The notes below the pieces were generated by a model that was not told the origin of the DNA, searched no databases, and was given only the letters and a program-made list of their open reading frames with translations. Positions 44,877 through 54,168 of a DNA stretch of 64,000 nt are shown in pieces (the first letter of the stretch is position 1; each line of letters begins with the position of its first letter). The position numbers were made by a program, and so were the translations under genes. This DNA comes from Pseudomonas frederiksbergensis (GTDB lineage Bacteria > Pseudomonadota > Gammaproteobacteria > Pseudomonadales > Pseudomonadaceae): contig NZ_FNTF01000002.1 of assembly GCF_900105495.1 (NCBI RefSeq), positions 5,324,501-5,388,500 of the forward strand, read 5' to 3'.

Positions 44877-46465
44877 GCCGCACTCTCGCCGCCCCCGCAC
44901 AACCGTTCAATGCCGCCGACATGGCAACGGCGACCAAGGTTTTCGCCTTCGCCACGATGTGCATCGGCATGTTCATTGCGCTGCTGGACATCCAGATCGT
45001 CTCGGCCTCGCTGCGCGACATCGGCGGCGGGCTCTCGGCGGGAACCGACGAAACGGCGTGGGTGCAAACCAGTTACCTGATTGCTGAAATCATCGTGATC
45101 CCGCTGTCCGGCTGGCTGTCCCGAGTGTTCTCGACACGCTGGCTGTTCTGCGCTTCTGCGGTGGGTTTCACCGTGGCCAGCCTGCTCTGCGGCGCGGCCT
45201 GGAACATTCAGAGCATGATCGCCTTCCGCGCCCTGCAAGGGTTTCTCGGCGGTTCGATGATCCCGCTGGTGTTCACCACCGCGTTCTTTTTCTTCACCGG
45301 CAAGCAACGGGTGATCGCGGCTGCGACCATTGGCGCGGTGGCGTCGTTGGCACCGACCCTGGGGCCGGTCATCGGTGGCTGGATTACCGATGTTTCTTCC
45401 TGGCACTGGCTGTTCTACATCAACCTGGTGCCGGGAATTTTCGTCGCGGTGGCGGTGCCGATGCTGGTGAAGATCGATCAGCCGGAATTGTCGCTGCTTA
45501 AAGGGGCTGACTACTTGAGCATGGTGTTCATGGCGCTGTTTCTCGGCTGCCTGGAATACACCCTCGAAGAAGGCCCGCGCTGGAACTGGTTCAGCGATAG
45601 CACGATTCTGACCACGGCATGGGTCAGCGCATTGGCCGGCCTGGCGTTCATTGGTCGAACCTTGCACGTCGCCAACCCGATCGTCGATTTGCGCGCCCTG
45701 AAAGACCGCAACTTCGCCCTTGGCTGCTTCTTTTCGTTCGTGACCGGCATCGGCCTGTTCGCCACCATTTACCTGACGCCGCTGTTTCTCGGCCGGGTAC
45801 GTGGCTATGGCGCACTGGACATTGGTCTGGCGGTTTTCTCCACCGGGGTGTTCCAGATCATGGCGATTCCGCTGTACGCCTTTCTGGCCAATCGCATCGA
45901 TCTGCGCTGGGTCATGATGATCGGCCTGGGGTTGTTCGCGTTGTCGATGTGGGATTTCAGCCCGATCACCCATGACTGGGGGGCCAAGGAATTGATGCTG
46001 CCGCAAGCGCTGCGCGGGATTGCCCAACAATTGGCGGTGCCGCCAGCGGTGACGTTGACCTTGGGTGGTCTGGCACCGGCGCGGCTCAAACATGCTTCGG
46101 GGTTATTCAACCTGATGCGAAACCTGGGAGGTGCCATCGGCATCGCCGCGTGCGCGACCATTCTCAATGACCGCACCAACCTGCACTTCACCCGGTTGGC
46201 GGAAAATCTCAACAGCACCAACGAAGCACTGAACCAGTGGCTGTCCCAGGTCGGCAACAACTTCGCCACCCTCGGCCAAAGCGGTGACGCGGGCGTCACC
46301 GCCAGCCTGCATCAGCTGTGGCTGCTGACTTATCGCGAAGCGCAGACACAAACCTACGGCGATGCGTTCCTGATGATCATGGTCTGCTTCATCATCGCCA
46401 CGGCGATGGTGCCCTTGATGCGCAAGGTGCAACCACCGGCCGCACCGTCAGCAGACGCTCATTGA
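44873..46465 (+). CDS. EmrB/QacA (DHA2) family multidrug exporter
   Basis: A 530-residue MFS exporter with 14 predicted membrane segments. It has MFIALLDIQIVSASLRDIGG (the DHA2 motif around segment 1), ETAWVQTSYLIAEIIVIPLS, RALQGFLGGSMIPL (motif C region) and PTLGPVIGGWITD. Expression is coupled to the EmrA-type adaptor by the ATGA overlap. An outer-membrane partner is not encoded next to it. Substrate unknown; likely hydrophobic toxic compounds. The stop abuts the stop of the convergent AhpD-like gene. Confidence 0.88.
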   Translation: MSRTLAAPAQPFNAADMATATKVFAFATMCIGMFIALLDIQIVSASLRDIGGGLSAGTDETAWVQTSYLIAEIIVIPLSGWLSRVFSTRWLFCASAVGFTVASLLCGAAWNIQSMIAFRALQGFLGGSMIPLVFTTAFFFFTGKQRVIAAATIGAVASLAPTLGPVIGGWITDVSSWHWLFYINLVPGIFVAVAVPMLVKIDQPELSLLKGADYLSMVFMALFLGCLEYTLEEGPRWNWFSDSTILTTAWVSALAGLAFIGRTLHVANPIVDLRALKDRNFALGCFFSFVTGIGLFATIYLTPLFLGRVRGYGALDIGLAVFSTGVFQIMAIPLYAFLANRIDLRWVMMIGLGLFALSMWDFSPITHDWGAKELMLPQALRGIAQQLAVPPAVTLTLGGLAPARLKHASGLFNLMRNLGGAIGIAACATILNDRTNLHFTRLAENLNSTNEALNQWLSQVGNNFATLGQSGDAGVTASLHQLWLLTYREAQTQTYGDAFLMIMVCFIIATAMVPLMRKVQPPAAPSADAH

Positions 46466-46906
46466 TCAGGCTTGAGGCATTTTGCGGAAACCAACCGCCA
46501 GACGGTTCCAGGCGTTGATCGTGGTAATGGCCACAGTCAAGTCGACCAGTTCCTTCGGGCTGAACTCGGACGCCGCCAGCTCGTAGTCCTCATCCGGGGC
46601 GTGGGTCTGGCTCAGCAGCGTCAAGGACTCGGTCCAGGCCAGCGCAGCACGTTCACGTGGGGAAAAAAACGGCGTTTCACGCCAGGCCGACAGTGTGTAC
46701 AGGCGGCGCTCGTCTTCACCGCCCTTGCGGGCATCGGCGCTGTGCATATCAAGGCAGAAGGCGCAGCCGTTGATTTGCGAGGTACGCAGCTTGACCAGTT
46801 CGATCAAGGTCTTTTCAAGCGGCAACTTCGAAACAGCGGTTTCCAGCGCGATCATGGCTTTGAGTGCATCGGGGGACGCGGTGTAGAAATCGATACGCGG
46901 TTGCAT
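46466..46906 (-). CDS. Carboxymuconolactone decarboxylase (AhpD-like) family protein
   Basis: A 146-residue all-helical protein with the AhpD-like redox motif CAFCLDMHSADARK (Cys48, Cys51, His55), a conserved pair used for peroxide or disulfide chemistry. LRTSQINGCAFCLDMH is the family hallmark. Length is normal for single-domain members. The ATG follows TGGAGCTCACC. Probably a small oxidative-stress enzyme; the partner peroxidase is not local. Confidence 0.88.
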   Translation of the reverse strand: MQPRIDFYTASPDALKAMIALETAVSKLPLEKTLIELVKLRTSQINGCAFCLDMHSADARKGGEDERRLYTLSAWRETPFFSPRERAALAWTESLTLLSQTHAPDEDYELAASEFSPKELVDLTVAITTINAWNRLAVGFRKMPQA

Positions 46907-47053
46907 GGTGAGCTCCAGTCACAAGGGATGTGGAGCTACGTTAATCGCGCACTGAATGGCAGAAAATAGCCAATTATTGGGAAGTTGAGGATGCCAATGG
47001 GACGCCGGCTGACGGTGCACTCGATTGCACCCGCTCCCGTGATCTCCGAGCCC

Positions 47054-48496
47054 TTACGCTCGATTGCGCAGCCACTGCAAAAACCCCTTCTTCTGCACAA
47101 CCCTAGGTGCTTCCTGGGTCAACGTCTGCGCCTTGTTCAAGCGGAAATCCAGTAACGCCTTCATCGCTTCGCTGATGTCATGCCGCGCATCCAGACACGG
47201 TGTGAGGTACTCCTTTTCGATCCGGTACAAGCTGCAGAACGTCTTGGCGCTGAAGTCCGCCGGTAGCGCCGTATCGGACAAGATCCCGCCTTCGCCGATC
47301 ACCTCACCCGGGCCCATGCGCCCGGACTCAAACTTGACCCCGCCACGGCTCAGCTCCACCGACACCACACCGGATTCGATGATGAACAAATGATCGCTGA
47401 CCTCCCCCGCCGGCAGGATCATTTCGCCGGCGCGGAAGGTTTGCAGTGTCATGTTCTGGCTGAAGGTTTCTTTCTCTTCCTGACGCAGGGTCGAGAAAAT
47501 ACTCGACGCGTCCAGCAATGCCCGTGGCCGCGACAGGTTGGCAGGTGCGTTGGGTTCGACGCTCGACAACAGGCTGACCCCGCTGGCCTGCAAGTGCCGG
47601 AATGCCAAATCGAACAGCAGGTTTCGGACCATGCGCTTCTGGTCCATGGAGACCACGAAACCACTGATTTCGTATTCCACGCCGGTGGCGCTGGAGCCTT
47701 TCAACGCGACACACGGCGCCGGTTTGTTCAACAGATAACGACAACCCTCCATCGCCCGCTCCAGTGCTTCGATGACGGTTTGCGGACGTGCGTGCGGGCT
47801 CAGTTGCAGGCTGATAGAGACACCAAAAATGTCACTGGGCCGGCTGAAATTGATGATCTTGGCCTTGGCCGCCAGGGAGTTGGGGATCACCGCCATGCTG
47901 CCTTGGGAGGTTTGCAGGCGCGTCGCGCGCCAGTCGATATCGGTGACCCGCCCTTCGGTGCCGTCGATCGAGATCCAGTCATCCAGTTGATAGGGTTTGG
48001 TGGTGTTCAGGACGATCCCGGAGAACACGTCGCTGAGGGTGCTTTGCAAGGCCAGGCCGACGATGATCGCCAACGCGCCGGAGGTTGCCAGCACGCCCTT
48101 GACCGGCAGGTCGAGGACATACGCCAGAGCCGCGATGATCGCGATCAGGAAAATCACCGCGCCGAGCAAATCCTGGAGCAAGCGCCCCGTATGCCCGACC
48201 CGTTGCATCATCCCCGCGCCGATCAGCACCGTCAGGGTGCGCGCACCGAACAACCACCAGCCGATCTGCAATCCGGTCGCCGCCAGGTGCAGCGGGACAT
48301 TGTCGGCCCAGGGCGCCGGCTCCATGGGGTTCAGGCCTTCGTTGAACAGCAGGACACTGAACAACGAAAAAATCACCAGCCGCACCAACAGTTTCCAGTT
48401 GCTGCCATTGGCACTGAGCAGGCGCCACAGCCCCAGATCGATAAGGACCAAAGTCATCGCGCAGATCAATGGGTGATCGGTAAGCAGTGACAGCAT
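47054..48496 (-). CDS. MscS family mechanosensitive channel with C-terminal cyclic nucleotide-binding domain
   Basis: A 480-residue membrane protein. Four or so membrane segments occupy residues 1-150. The MscS pore and beta domain follow (GALAIIVGLALQSTLSDVFSG, NTTKPYQLDDWISIDGTEGR, VTDIDWRATRLQTSQGSMAV, IPNSL). The C-terminal cNMP-binding fold (about 335-455) has FRAGEMILPAGEVSDHLFII and GPGEVIGEGGILSD. This fusion suggests a channel gated by tension plus cAMP or a related ligand. The ATG at 48496 has GGAG seven bases upstream; a TTG one codon earlier is less likely. Stands alone. Confidence 0.88.
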   Translation of the reverse strand: MLSLLTDHPLICAMTLVLIDLGLWRLLSANGSNWKLLVRLVIFSLFSVLLFNEGLNPMEPAPWADNVPLHLAATGLQIGWWLFGARTLTVLIGAGMMQRVGHTGRLLQDLLGAVIFLIAIIAALAYVLDLPVKGVLATSGALAIIVGLALQSTLSDVFSGIVLNTTKPYQLDDWISIDGTEGRVTDIDWRATRLQTSQGSMAVIPNSLAAKAKIINFSRPSDIFGVSISLQLSPHARPQTVIEALERAMEGCRYLLNKPAPCVALKGSSATGVEYEISGFVVSMDQKRMVRNLLFDLAFRHLQASGVSLLSSVEPNAPANLSRPRALLDASSIFSTLRQEEKETFSQNMTLQTFRAGEMILPAGEVSDHLFIIESGVVSVELSRGGVKFESGRMGPGEVIGEGGILSDTALPADFSAKTFCSLYRIEKEYLTPCLDARHDISEAMKALLDFRLNKAQTLTQEAPRVVQKKGFLQWLRNRA

Positions 48497-48575
48497 CAAG
48501 CAACTCCAGCAAGGACCAGTGGCGCGAAGATCTCACAGATTGGGCACAGTGTAGGAGTGTTTGATGCAAAACCAA

Positions 48576-48665
48576 TGTGGGAGCGAGCCTGCTCGCGATG
48601 AGGCCATGCCAGTCACCATTGAGGGTGACTGGCAGACCGCTATCGCGAGCAGGCTCGCTCCCACA
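48576..48665. repeat. Paired REP element, family B
   Basis: Inverted pair of GTGGGAGCGAGCCTGCTCGC and its complement, about 40 bases apart, between the MscS-type gene and ycaC. Confidence 0.9.
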
Positions 48666-48685
48666 GGGGCTCTATGTTGTCAGGG

Positions 48686-49312
48686 TTATTTGCTGTTGGT
48701 CAGGGTGTTGTAGCTGGTCATCAGGTTGCGATAGTCCGGGATGTGGTTGGAGAACAAGGTGGCCAGGCCTTCCACGTCGTTGCGCCAGTCGCGATGCAGC
48801 TCACAGGCCAGGCCGAACCAGGTCATCAACTGAGCGCCGGAGGCCGACATGCGGTCCCAGGCCGATTGACGGGTCAGTTCGTTGAACGTGCCGGAAGCAT
48901 CAGTCACCACGAACACCTCGAAGCCTTCAGCCAGTGCCGAGAGCGCCGGGAACGCCACGCACACTTCGGTCACTACGCCAGCGATGATCAGTTGTTTCTT
49001 GCCGGTGGCCTTGATCGCCTTGACGAAGTCTTCGTTGTCCCAGGCATTGATCTGGCCAGGACGGGCGATGTATGGCGCGTCCGGGAACAGCGCTTTGAGC
49101 TCAGGCACCAGCGGACCGTTGGGACCGGTTTCGAAACTGGTGGTGAGAATGGTCGGCAACTTGAAGTACTTGGCCAGGTCAGCCAGGGCCAACACGTTGT
49201 TCTTGAAACGGTCCGGCTCGATGTCGCGCACCAGAGAAAGCAGACCCGCCTGGTGATCGACCAACAGAACGGCGGCGTTATCCTTGTCGAGACGTTTGTA
49301 AGAAGTAGTCAT
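48686..49312 (-). CDS. ycaC: Isochorismatase-family hydrolase YcaC
   Basis: A 208-residue cysteine hydrolase almost block-for-block like E. coli YcaC: VLLVDHQAGLLSLVRDIEPD near the start with Asp19, TSFETGPNGPLVPEL, PYIARPGQINAWDNEDF and AGVVTEVCVAFPALSA with the nucleophile Cys118. The substrate of YcaC is unknown. The gene lies next to a pirin gene and a divergent LysR regulator, a combination that suggests an aromatic or oxidative-stress response unit. Start has GAGGATTACTCCC upstream. Confidence 0.92.
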   Translation of the reverse strand: MTTSYKRLDKDNAAVLLVDHQAGLLSLVRDIEPDRFKNNVLALADLAKYFKLPTILTTSFETGPNGPLVPELKALFPDAPYIARPGQINAWDNEDFVKAIKATGKKQLIIAGVVTEVCVAFPALSALAEGFEVFVVTDASGTFNELTRQSAWDRMSASGAQLMTWFGLACELHRDWRNDVEGLATLFSNHIPDYRNLMTSYNTLTNSK

Positions 49313-49440
49313 GGGAGTAATCCTCGCTTTTTATCGATGCCGAACGGGCCGGCGTGAGAGAAACCTGATAGTTCGTTAAAACGCGGCCAAGCAAGGGTAG
49401 TCGCCCTTGTCCGGCACGCCACAGCATTACAACGTTGAGT

Positions 49441-50307
49441 TCAACCGCTCATCCGACCGAACCGACCGGACTGGAAGTCGGCGAAGGCCTGGTGAATTTC
49501 TTGCTCGGTGTTCATCACGAACGGACCGTGACCGACGATGGGTTCGTCAATCGGCTCGCCACTGAGCAGCAACACGACGGCATCGTTATTGGCTTCGAGG
49601 CTGAGCTGCTGGCCATTGCGTTCGAACAACGCCAACTGCCCTTCGCGCACCAGTTCCACACCGTTGACCTGAACCGTGCCCCGCAACACCACAAGGGCTG
49701 TGTTACGACCTTCGTGCAGGTCCAGGGTCAGCAATTTGCCGCCGTTGAGGCGCAGGTCCCAGACGTCAATCGGGGTAAACGTGTGCGCCGGACCGGTGTG
49801 GCCGTCAAACTCACCGGCGATCAAGCGCAGGCTGCCGGCCTGATCCTTGAGCGTGATGCTCGGGATGTCGCCATCGAGAATCGTCTGGTAACCGGCGTCG
49901 GCCATTTTGTCCTTGGCCGGCAGGTTGACCCACAGCTGCACCATTTCCAGGGTGCCGCCGCTCTTGGCGAAACCTTCGGAATGGAATTCTTCGTGGAGAA
50001 TCCCGGAGGCCGCGGTCATCCATTGCACGTCGCCTGGGCCGATCTTGCCGCCACTGCCGGTGGAGTCGCGGTGTTCCAGTTCGCCCTTGTAAACGATAGT
50101 CACGGTTTCGAAACCGCGGTGTGGATGCTGACCAACGCCACGACGCTCGGTGGTCGGGGTGAATTCAGCGGGACCGGCGTGATCGAGCAGCAAAAACGGG
50201 CTGATGTGTTTGCCCAGGTTGTCGTAGGAAAACAGCGTACGAACCGGAAAACCGTCGCCGACCCAATGGGTCCGTGGGCTGGTGTAGATACCGATGATGT
50301 TTTTCAT
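49441..50307 (-). CDS. Pirin family protein
   Basis: A 288-residue bicupin. The metal-binding residues of pirin are all present: His61 and His63 in QHPHRGFETVT, His105 and Glu107 in SGILHEEFHS. Bacterial pirins act as quercetin dioxygenases or redox sensors. The start at 50307 (MKNIIGIYTS) has GGAGGCGGA directly upstream; the in-frame start at 50343 would add an unlikely leader. Divergent from the LysR gene with 104 bases between them, so the regulator probably controls pirin and perhaps ycaC. Confidence 0.9.
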   Translation of the reverse strand: MKNIIGIYTSPRTHWVGDGFPVRTLFSYDNLGKHISPFLLLDHAGPAEFTPTTERRGVGQHPHRGFETVTIVYKGELEHRDSTGSGGKIGPGDVQWMTAASGILHEEFHSEGFAKSGGTLEMVQLWVNLPAKDKMADAGYQTILDGDIPSITLKDQAGSLRLIAGEFDGHTGPAHTFTPIDVWDLRLNGGKLLTLDLHEGRNTALVVLRGTVQVNGVELVREGQLALFERNGQQLSLEANNDAVVLLLSGEPIDEPIVGHGPFVMNTEQEIHQAFADFQSGRFGRMSG

Positions 50308-50411
50308 TCCGCCTCCGAATCTGGTGAGTGACGCGATGGACAAAGCTTAAAACCGCAGCCTTTGATGCACTAGACTGCAAAAATCAGCCTTAGCGTTCTA
50401 TATGGAGAACG

Positions 50412-51320
50412 ATGGTGGAAGACCTCAACACCCTCTACTACTTCACCCAGGTGGTGGAACATCACGGTTTCGCTCCCGCCGGCCGGGCGCTGGACATGCC
50501 CAAGTCGAAGCTGAGCCGGCGCATAGCCGAGCTCGAAGAGCGCCTCGGCGTACGCCTGCTGCACCGCACCAGCCGGCATTGTTCACTGACGGAAATCGGC
50601 CAGGCCTATTACCAGCGTTGCCTGGCGATGCGCGTCGAAGCGGAAAGCGCTGCCGAACTGATCGAACGCAACCGCTCCGAACCCCAAGGCCTGGTGCGCC
50701 TCAGTTGTCCGACGGCGCTGCTCAATTCCTGGGTCGGGCCGATGCTGACCCGCTACATGCTCAAGTACCCGCTGGTGGAATTGTTCATCGAGAGCACCAA
50801 CCGCCGGGTCGACCTGATCCACGAGGGTTTCGACATCGCCCTGCGGGTGCGCTTTCCGCCGCTGGAAAATACCGACATGGTGATGAAGGTACTGGGCAAC
50901 AGCACCCAATGCCTGGTGGGCAGTCCGGCCTTCGTGCCGCGCCTGTCGTCACCGGCCTCCCCGGCTGACCTCAGCGGGTTGCCGAGCCTGCACTGGGGCG
51001 CGGCGCAGCGTGAATATCAGTGGGAATTGTTTGCAGCGGACGGCGCCAGCGCGGTGATCCGGCATGCGCCACGAATGGTCACCGATGACCTGTTGGCGCT
51101 GCGTCACGCGGTGGTGGCCGGGATCGGCATCGCTCACCTGCCCAGCGTGGTGGTGCGCGATGACATTGCCGCGGGCCGATTGGTGGAACTGGTGCCGGGC
51201 TGGGCCCCCAAGTGCGGGATCGTCCACGCGATTTTCCCGTCACGCCGCGGGCTGCTGCCGTCGGTGCGCGCATTGATCGACTTTCTGGGTGAGGAATTCA
51301 GCCACAGTGATATTGCCTAG
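50412..51320 (+). CDS. LysR family transcriptional regulator
   Basis: A 302-residue regulator: winged helix-turn-helix 1-60 (FAPAGRALDMPKSKLSRRIA, ELEERLGVRLLHRTSRHCSL) and an effector domain about 90-295 (VRLSCPTALLNSWVGPML, HEGFDIALRVRFPPLENTD, VVAGIGIAHLPSVVVRDDIA). It is close in type to the CrgA/PA-aromatic group. The effector is unknown. Placement opposite pirin is the standard LysR arrangement for controlling the divergent gene. Confidence 0.9.
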   Translation: MVEDLNTLYYFTQVVEHHGFAPAGRALDMPKSKLSRRIAELEERLGVRLLHRTSRHCSLTEIGQAYYQRCLAMRVEAESAAELIERNRSEPQGLVRLSCPTALLNSWVGPMLTRYMLKYPLVELFIESTNRRVDLIHEGFDIALRVRFPPLENTDMVMKVLGNSTQCLVGSPAFVPRLSSPASPADLSGLPSLHWGAAQREYQWELFAADGASAVIRHAPRMVTDDLLALRHAVVAGIGIAHLPSVVVRDDIAAGRLVELVPGWAPKCGIVHAIFPSRRGLLPSVRALIDFLGEEFSHSDIA

Positions 51321-51663
51321 GAGCCCGTCCCCCTGTAGCAGCTGGCGAATCAGCTATGTTCGGGCGGTTGTAGCGACGGGGTCGACAGTGCCCACGTCCC
51401 ATTCACGACGAATAGTTAGGCCAAACCGTCGTAGACGAAGTGATATCAATTCGATATCGTCCTCGAAAATAACGGCTATTCCTACGAGGCCGGTCAGTCA
51501 CCAAGGATGAAACGTGCCAACAGGGACATTAAAAATGGAAATTTCTCCATCAGCTATCACCGCGTACCCGATATGCGGATACGCGCATTGTACAACTAAG
51601 AATTTCACTGCTGTTAATGTCTAGAGAATTGGACAGGCGCCCTCTTGTAACGGAGAAACCCAA
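51321..51663. other. Intergenic junction region left of the RADAR genes
   Basis: Contains a decayed family-C REP half (GTAGCAGCTGGCGAA at 51335-51349) and then sequence that changes from GC-rich to AT-rich. A palindromic pair GATATC-AATTC-GATATC lies at 51442-51458. No open frame of interest. The region marks the left edge of the inserted defence genes and should hold their promoter. Confidence 0.5.
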
Positions 51664-54147
51664 ATGTTAAATACAAATGAACAACAAGTAACTATTGATC
51701 TATCATCCAGCGAAAGGAACGGCCCTATCGAACCAAACAACCTTATCCAAGGAGGCTCCTTCAAAAAACTAACAAGCCAAATAAAGGAGCGACTTGAGAA
51801 CAAGGAAAAAAAAGAACAGTACTCCCCCGCCTTGGGAAACAGCCAAGTGTTTTTTATTGATGGTACTCGAGGCGCGGGGAAATCTACATTTCTTAGTGCC
51901 GTCTATCACGCACTAACCAGTGAAGAAAACGCTGAAATCAAGGGGCTTCGTCTAAAAGCGCTTCAATTACTAGACCCAAGCAAAATAAATATCCGAGAAC
52001 ACTTATTTCTTTCAATAGTTTACAGAATTAAAAAACTTATTGAAAACACAACCACTGCTTATCAATCGTACTCAGACTTATCAAACGAAAAAAGCGAAAA
52101 ATTTAGAAAACAATTTAAAGAGCTTGCCGGCGGACTCCAATTACTTAACGACAATCACAACCCGCTAGACGGCATTGACGAAGAAGTATTTCTTGACTTG
52201 GGCATTGAAAGAGCCAGGGACGGTGTAGAACTTGCGAAAAACTTCCACAAATTAGTTGAAACAACGTGCGAAATATTAAAAGTTGACGCACTTGTCATCG
52301 CGATAGACGATGCAGATACGAACTTTAAAAAGGGAAGAGAGGTTCTCGAGCTAATTAGGTGCTACTTGGACAGCCCACACTTCATTGTATTAATTACAGG
52401 CGACCTAGAGCTTTACTCCCACCTTGTCAGAGATCACTACTACGAAAATATCGGAGAGAGACTTCACCAACAAGACCCAACCAGAAACCCAGAGCGCGAA
52501 AAATTGATTGATCACTTGGAAGATCAATACTTATTAAAGTTATTTCCGATAAACAAAAGGATCCACTTATCACCTCTTTGGAGCTTCGAAAAAAGCATCA
52601 AGGACATATCTATAACCCATCCAAAATGGGGGACCGAAAAGCGAAATCTAGACGAAACCCTAAAATCAATAATCAAAACTGGCTTCAGGCTTAAATCGGA
52701 CCAAGACATAAATCTTTTTCGAGAGTTTTTGCTTAAGCAACCTCTCCGCTCCATTCTCCAACTACTGAACTCATGCGCCCCGCATTTAATCGAAAAAAAC
52801 CAGACAATTTCGCCACAAATCCTCTCGGAATCCATGCGTGCAATGGTCCTGGGTAGCCTTTACAAAAAAGGCATTGATACCGATGCTTTGACGACTGGAG
52901 ACATTACCACTCTAATTGACGCGGTATTTCGCTTGGCCTTGGAAGATGGAGAATTTGATACCGGCGCTTATTTAAGACCACAACCAAAAGATGAGAGCCT
53001 GCGCAAATGCTTTGCGGCGCTTTCAGCGGAGGTCGCACGCCACTGCGAGGGCAGCCCCCAAAACACCATCATGTACTTATTGCAAGGCCCTGGAAGCGTC
53101 GCCTTATACAAAGATGCCCGTAAATCGATAAAAATAGACAGCGATGAGTTAGCGTTAACTTGGTTTAAAAATTACTTCAGCATCGGACGCCAAGAAGACG
53201 CACTCAACTGGGCATGGCATGCAGCGCCGGTAATCATGGGAGCGTCGTCTTCGATCAGAGCAATCAAGTGCGGTGTGCTTGGGTTAAATCGCAGTTCATC
53301 AGGCAATACCAACAAAGACCTTATCCCCATTAAAGAAATACTTGATTCCATTGGCAAGGAGTACGAGGCCCCCGCCTTTTCTTATACCCTGATTAATGTC
53401 TTTGATAAAGACAACAGAACCTATGCTTCTATCTTTAACGTATTAGGGTTAATGTGTCGTCTGTTACTTCCTTCATCAAAGGACTCAACCAATCATGTCG
53501 CTTTTGAATTAGTCAGAATATCCACAACTCCGACAATTTCAGCTCCTCGCTGGTCTGATAACGTTGGCACTGATGACACCGATGAAAAAGACCCTGAAGA
53601 CGATCAAATCAGCGCCATCGAAAAAACAAAATTTGTAGAAAATACCGCAATGTGGTTAGACCATACGAACTCATTATCGCCATCCATTAAACCATCTGCC
53701 GTATTAATCGGAAAAATATGGACACGCTTGTATTTCAGCCTAATCAATTGTGCTCAAACTTATAGAATAGGTTCTGGCACAAATGCGGGACCAGCAACAA
53801 TCATGGAGTTTTTTGCTCTATGCGTAATCAATGCGGTATTGGTAGAAGAGCACGATCATCATTATAGCTCTGACATCGAGCCGAACTCTTCGAGCAACTT
53901 TAGAAAAAACCCGCAAACAGCCGGGTCCACCATCAACTCAAAATTTATCAATATAGACATGACCAAGTACCCCCTTACCGCAATTATTGGAGGATGCCCA
54001 CTACTATTAAACCTACTTCCTCAAAAAAATACATACAAAGAACTATTTGACAAATTAGCCGTTAACAAAGAGCAGAATCCTGGCTGCCCAACTGATATAT
54101 TTGAAAAAATTAACTGCGGATTAATAGTAAAACAAAGTAAAAAGTAA
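51664..54147 (+). CDS. rdrA: RADAR anti-phage system ATPase RdrA
   Basis: An 827-residue P-loop ATPase. Walker A GTRGAGKST (67-75) lies in a strand-loop context FFIDGTRGAGKSTFLSAV, and Walker B VIAIDDADTN (211-220) carries a sensor-like DDAD. The remainder is long, helical and without membrane segments, as in RdrA, which forms large rings and works with the RdrB deaminase to edit or deplete adenosine nucleotides after phage infection. Ribosome site CGGAG eight bases before ATG. It lies 21 bases before rdrB. AT-rich and unlike the flanking genes in codon use. The identification rests on the ATPase plus deaminase pair and their sizes. Confidence 0.85.
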   Translation: MLNTNEQQVTIDLSSSERNGPIEPNNLIQGGSFKKLTSQIKERLENKEKKEQYSPALGNSQVFFIDGTRGAGKSTFLSAVYHALTSEENAEIKGLRLKALQLLDPSKINIREHLFLSIVYRIKKLIENTTTAYQSYSDLSNEKSEKFRKQFKELAGGLQLLNDNHNPLDGIDEEVFLDLGIERARDGVELAKNFHKLVETTCEILKVDALVIAIDDADTNFKKGREVLELIRCYLDSPHFIVLITGDLELYSHLVRDHYYENIGERLHQQDPTRNPEREKLIDHLEDQYLLKLFPINKRIHLSPLWSFEKSIKDISITHPKWGTEKRNLDETLKSIIKTGFRLKSDQDINLFREFLLKQPLRSILQLLNSCAPHLIEKNQTISPQILSESMRAMVLGSLYKKGIDTDALTTGDITTLIDAVFRLALEDGEFDTGAYLRPQPKDESLRKCFAALSAEVARHCEGSPQNTIMYLLQGPGSVALYKDARKSIKIDSDELALTWFKNYFSIGRQEDALNWAWHAAPVIMGASSSIRAIKCGVLGLNRSSSGNTNKDLIPIKEILDSIGKEYEAPAFSYTLINVFDKDNRTYASIFNVLGLMCRLLLPSSKDSTNHVAFELVRISTTPTISAPRWSDNVGTDDTDEKDPEDDQISAIEKTKFVENTAMWLDHTNSLSPSIKPSAVLIGKIWTRLYFSLINCAQTYRIGSGTNAGPATIMEFFALCVINAVLVEEHDHHYSSDIEPNSSSNFRKNPQTAGSTINSKFINIDMTKYPLTAIIGGCPLLLNLLPQKNTYKELFDKLAVNKEQNPGCPTDIFEKINCGLIVKQSKK

Positions 54148-54168
54148 CAACCACAAAATCTTGCGCAA

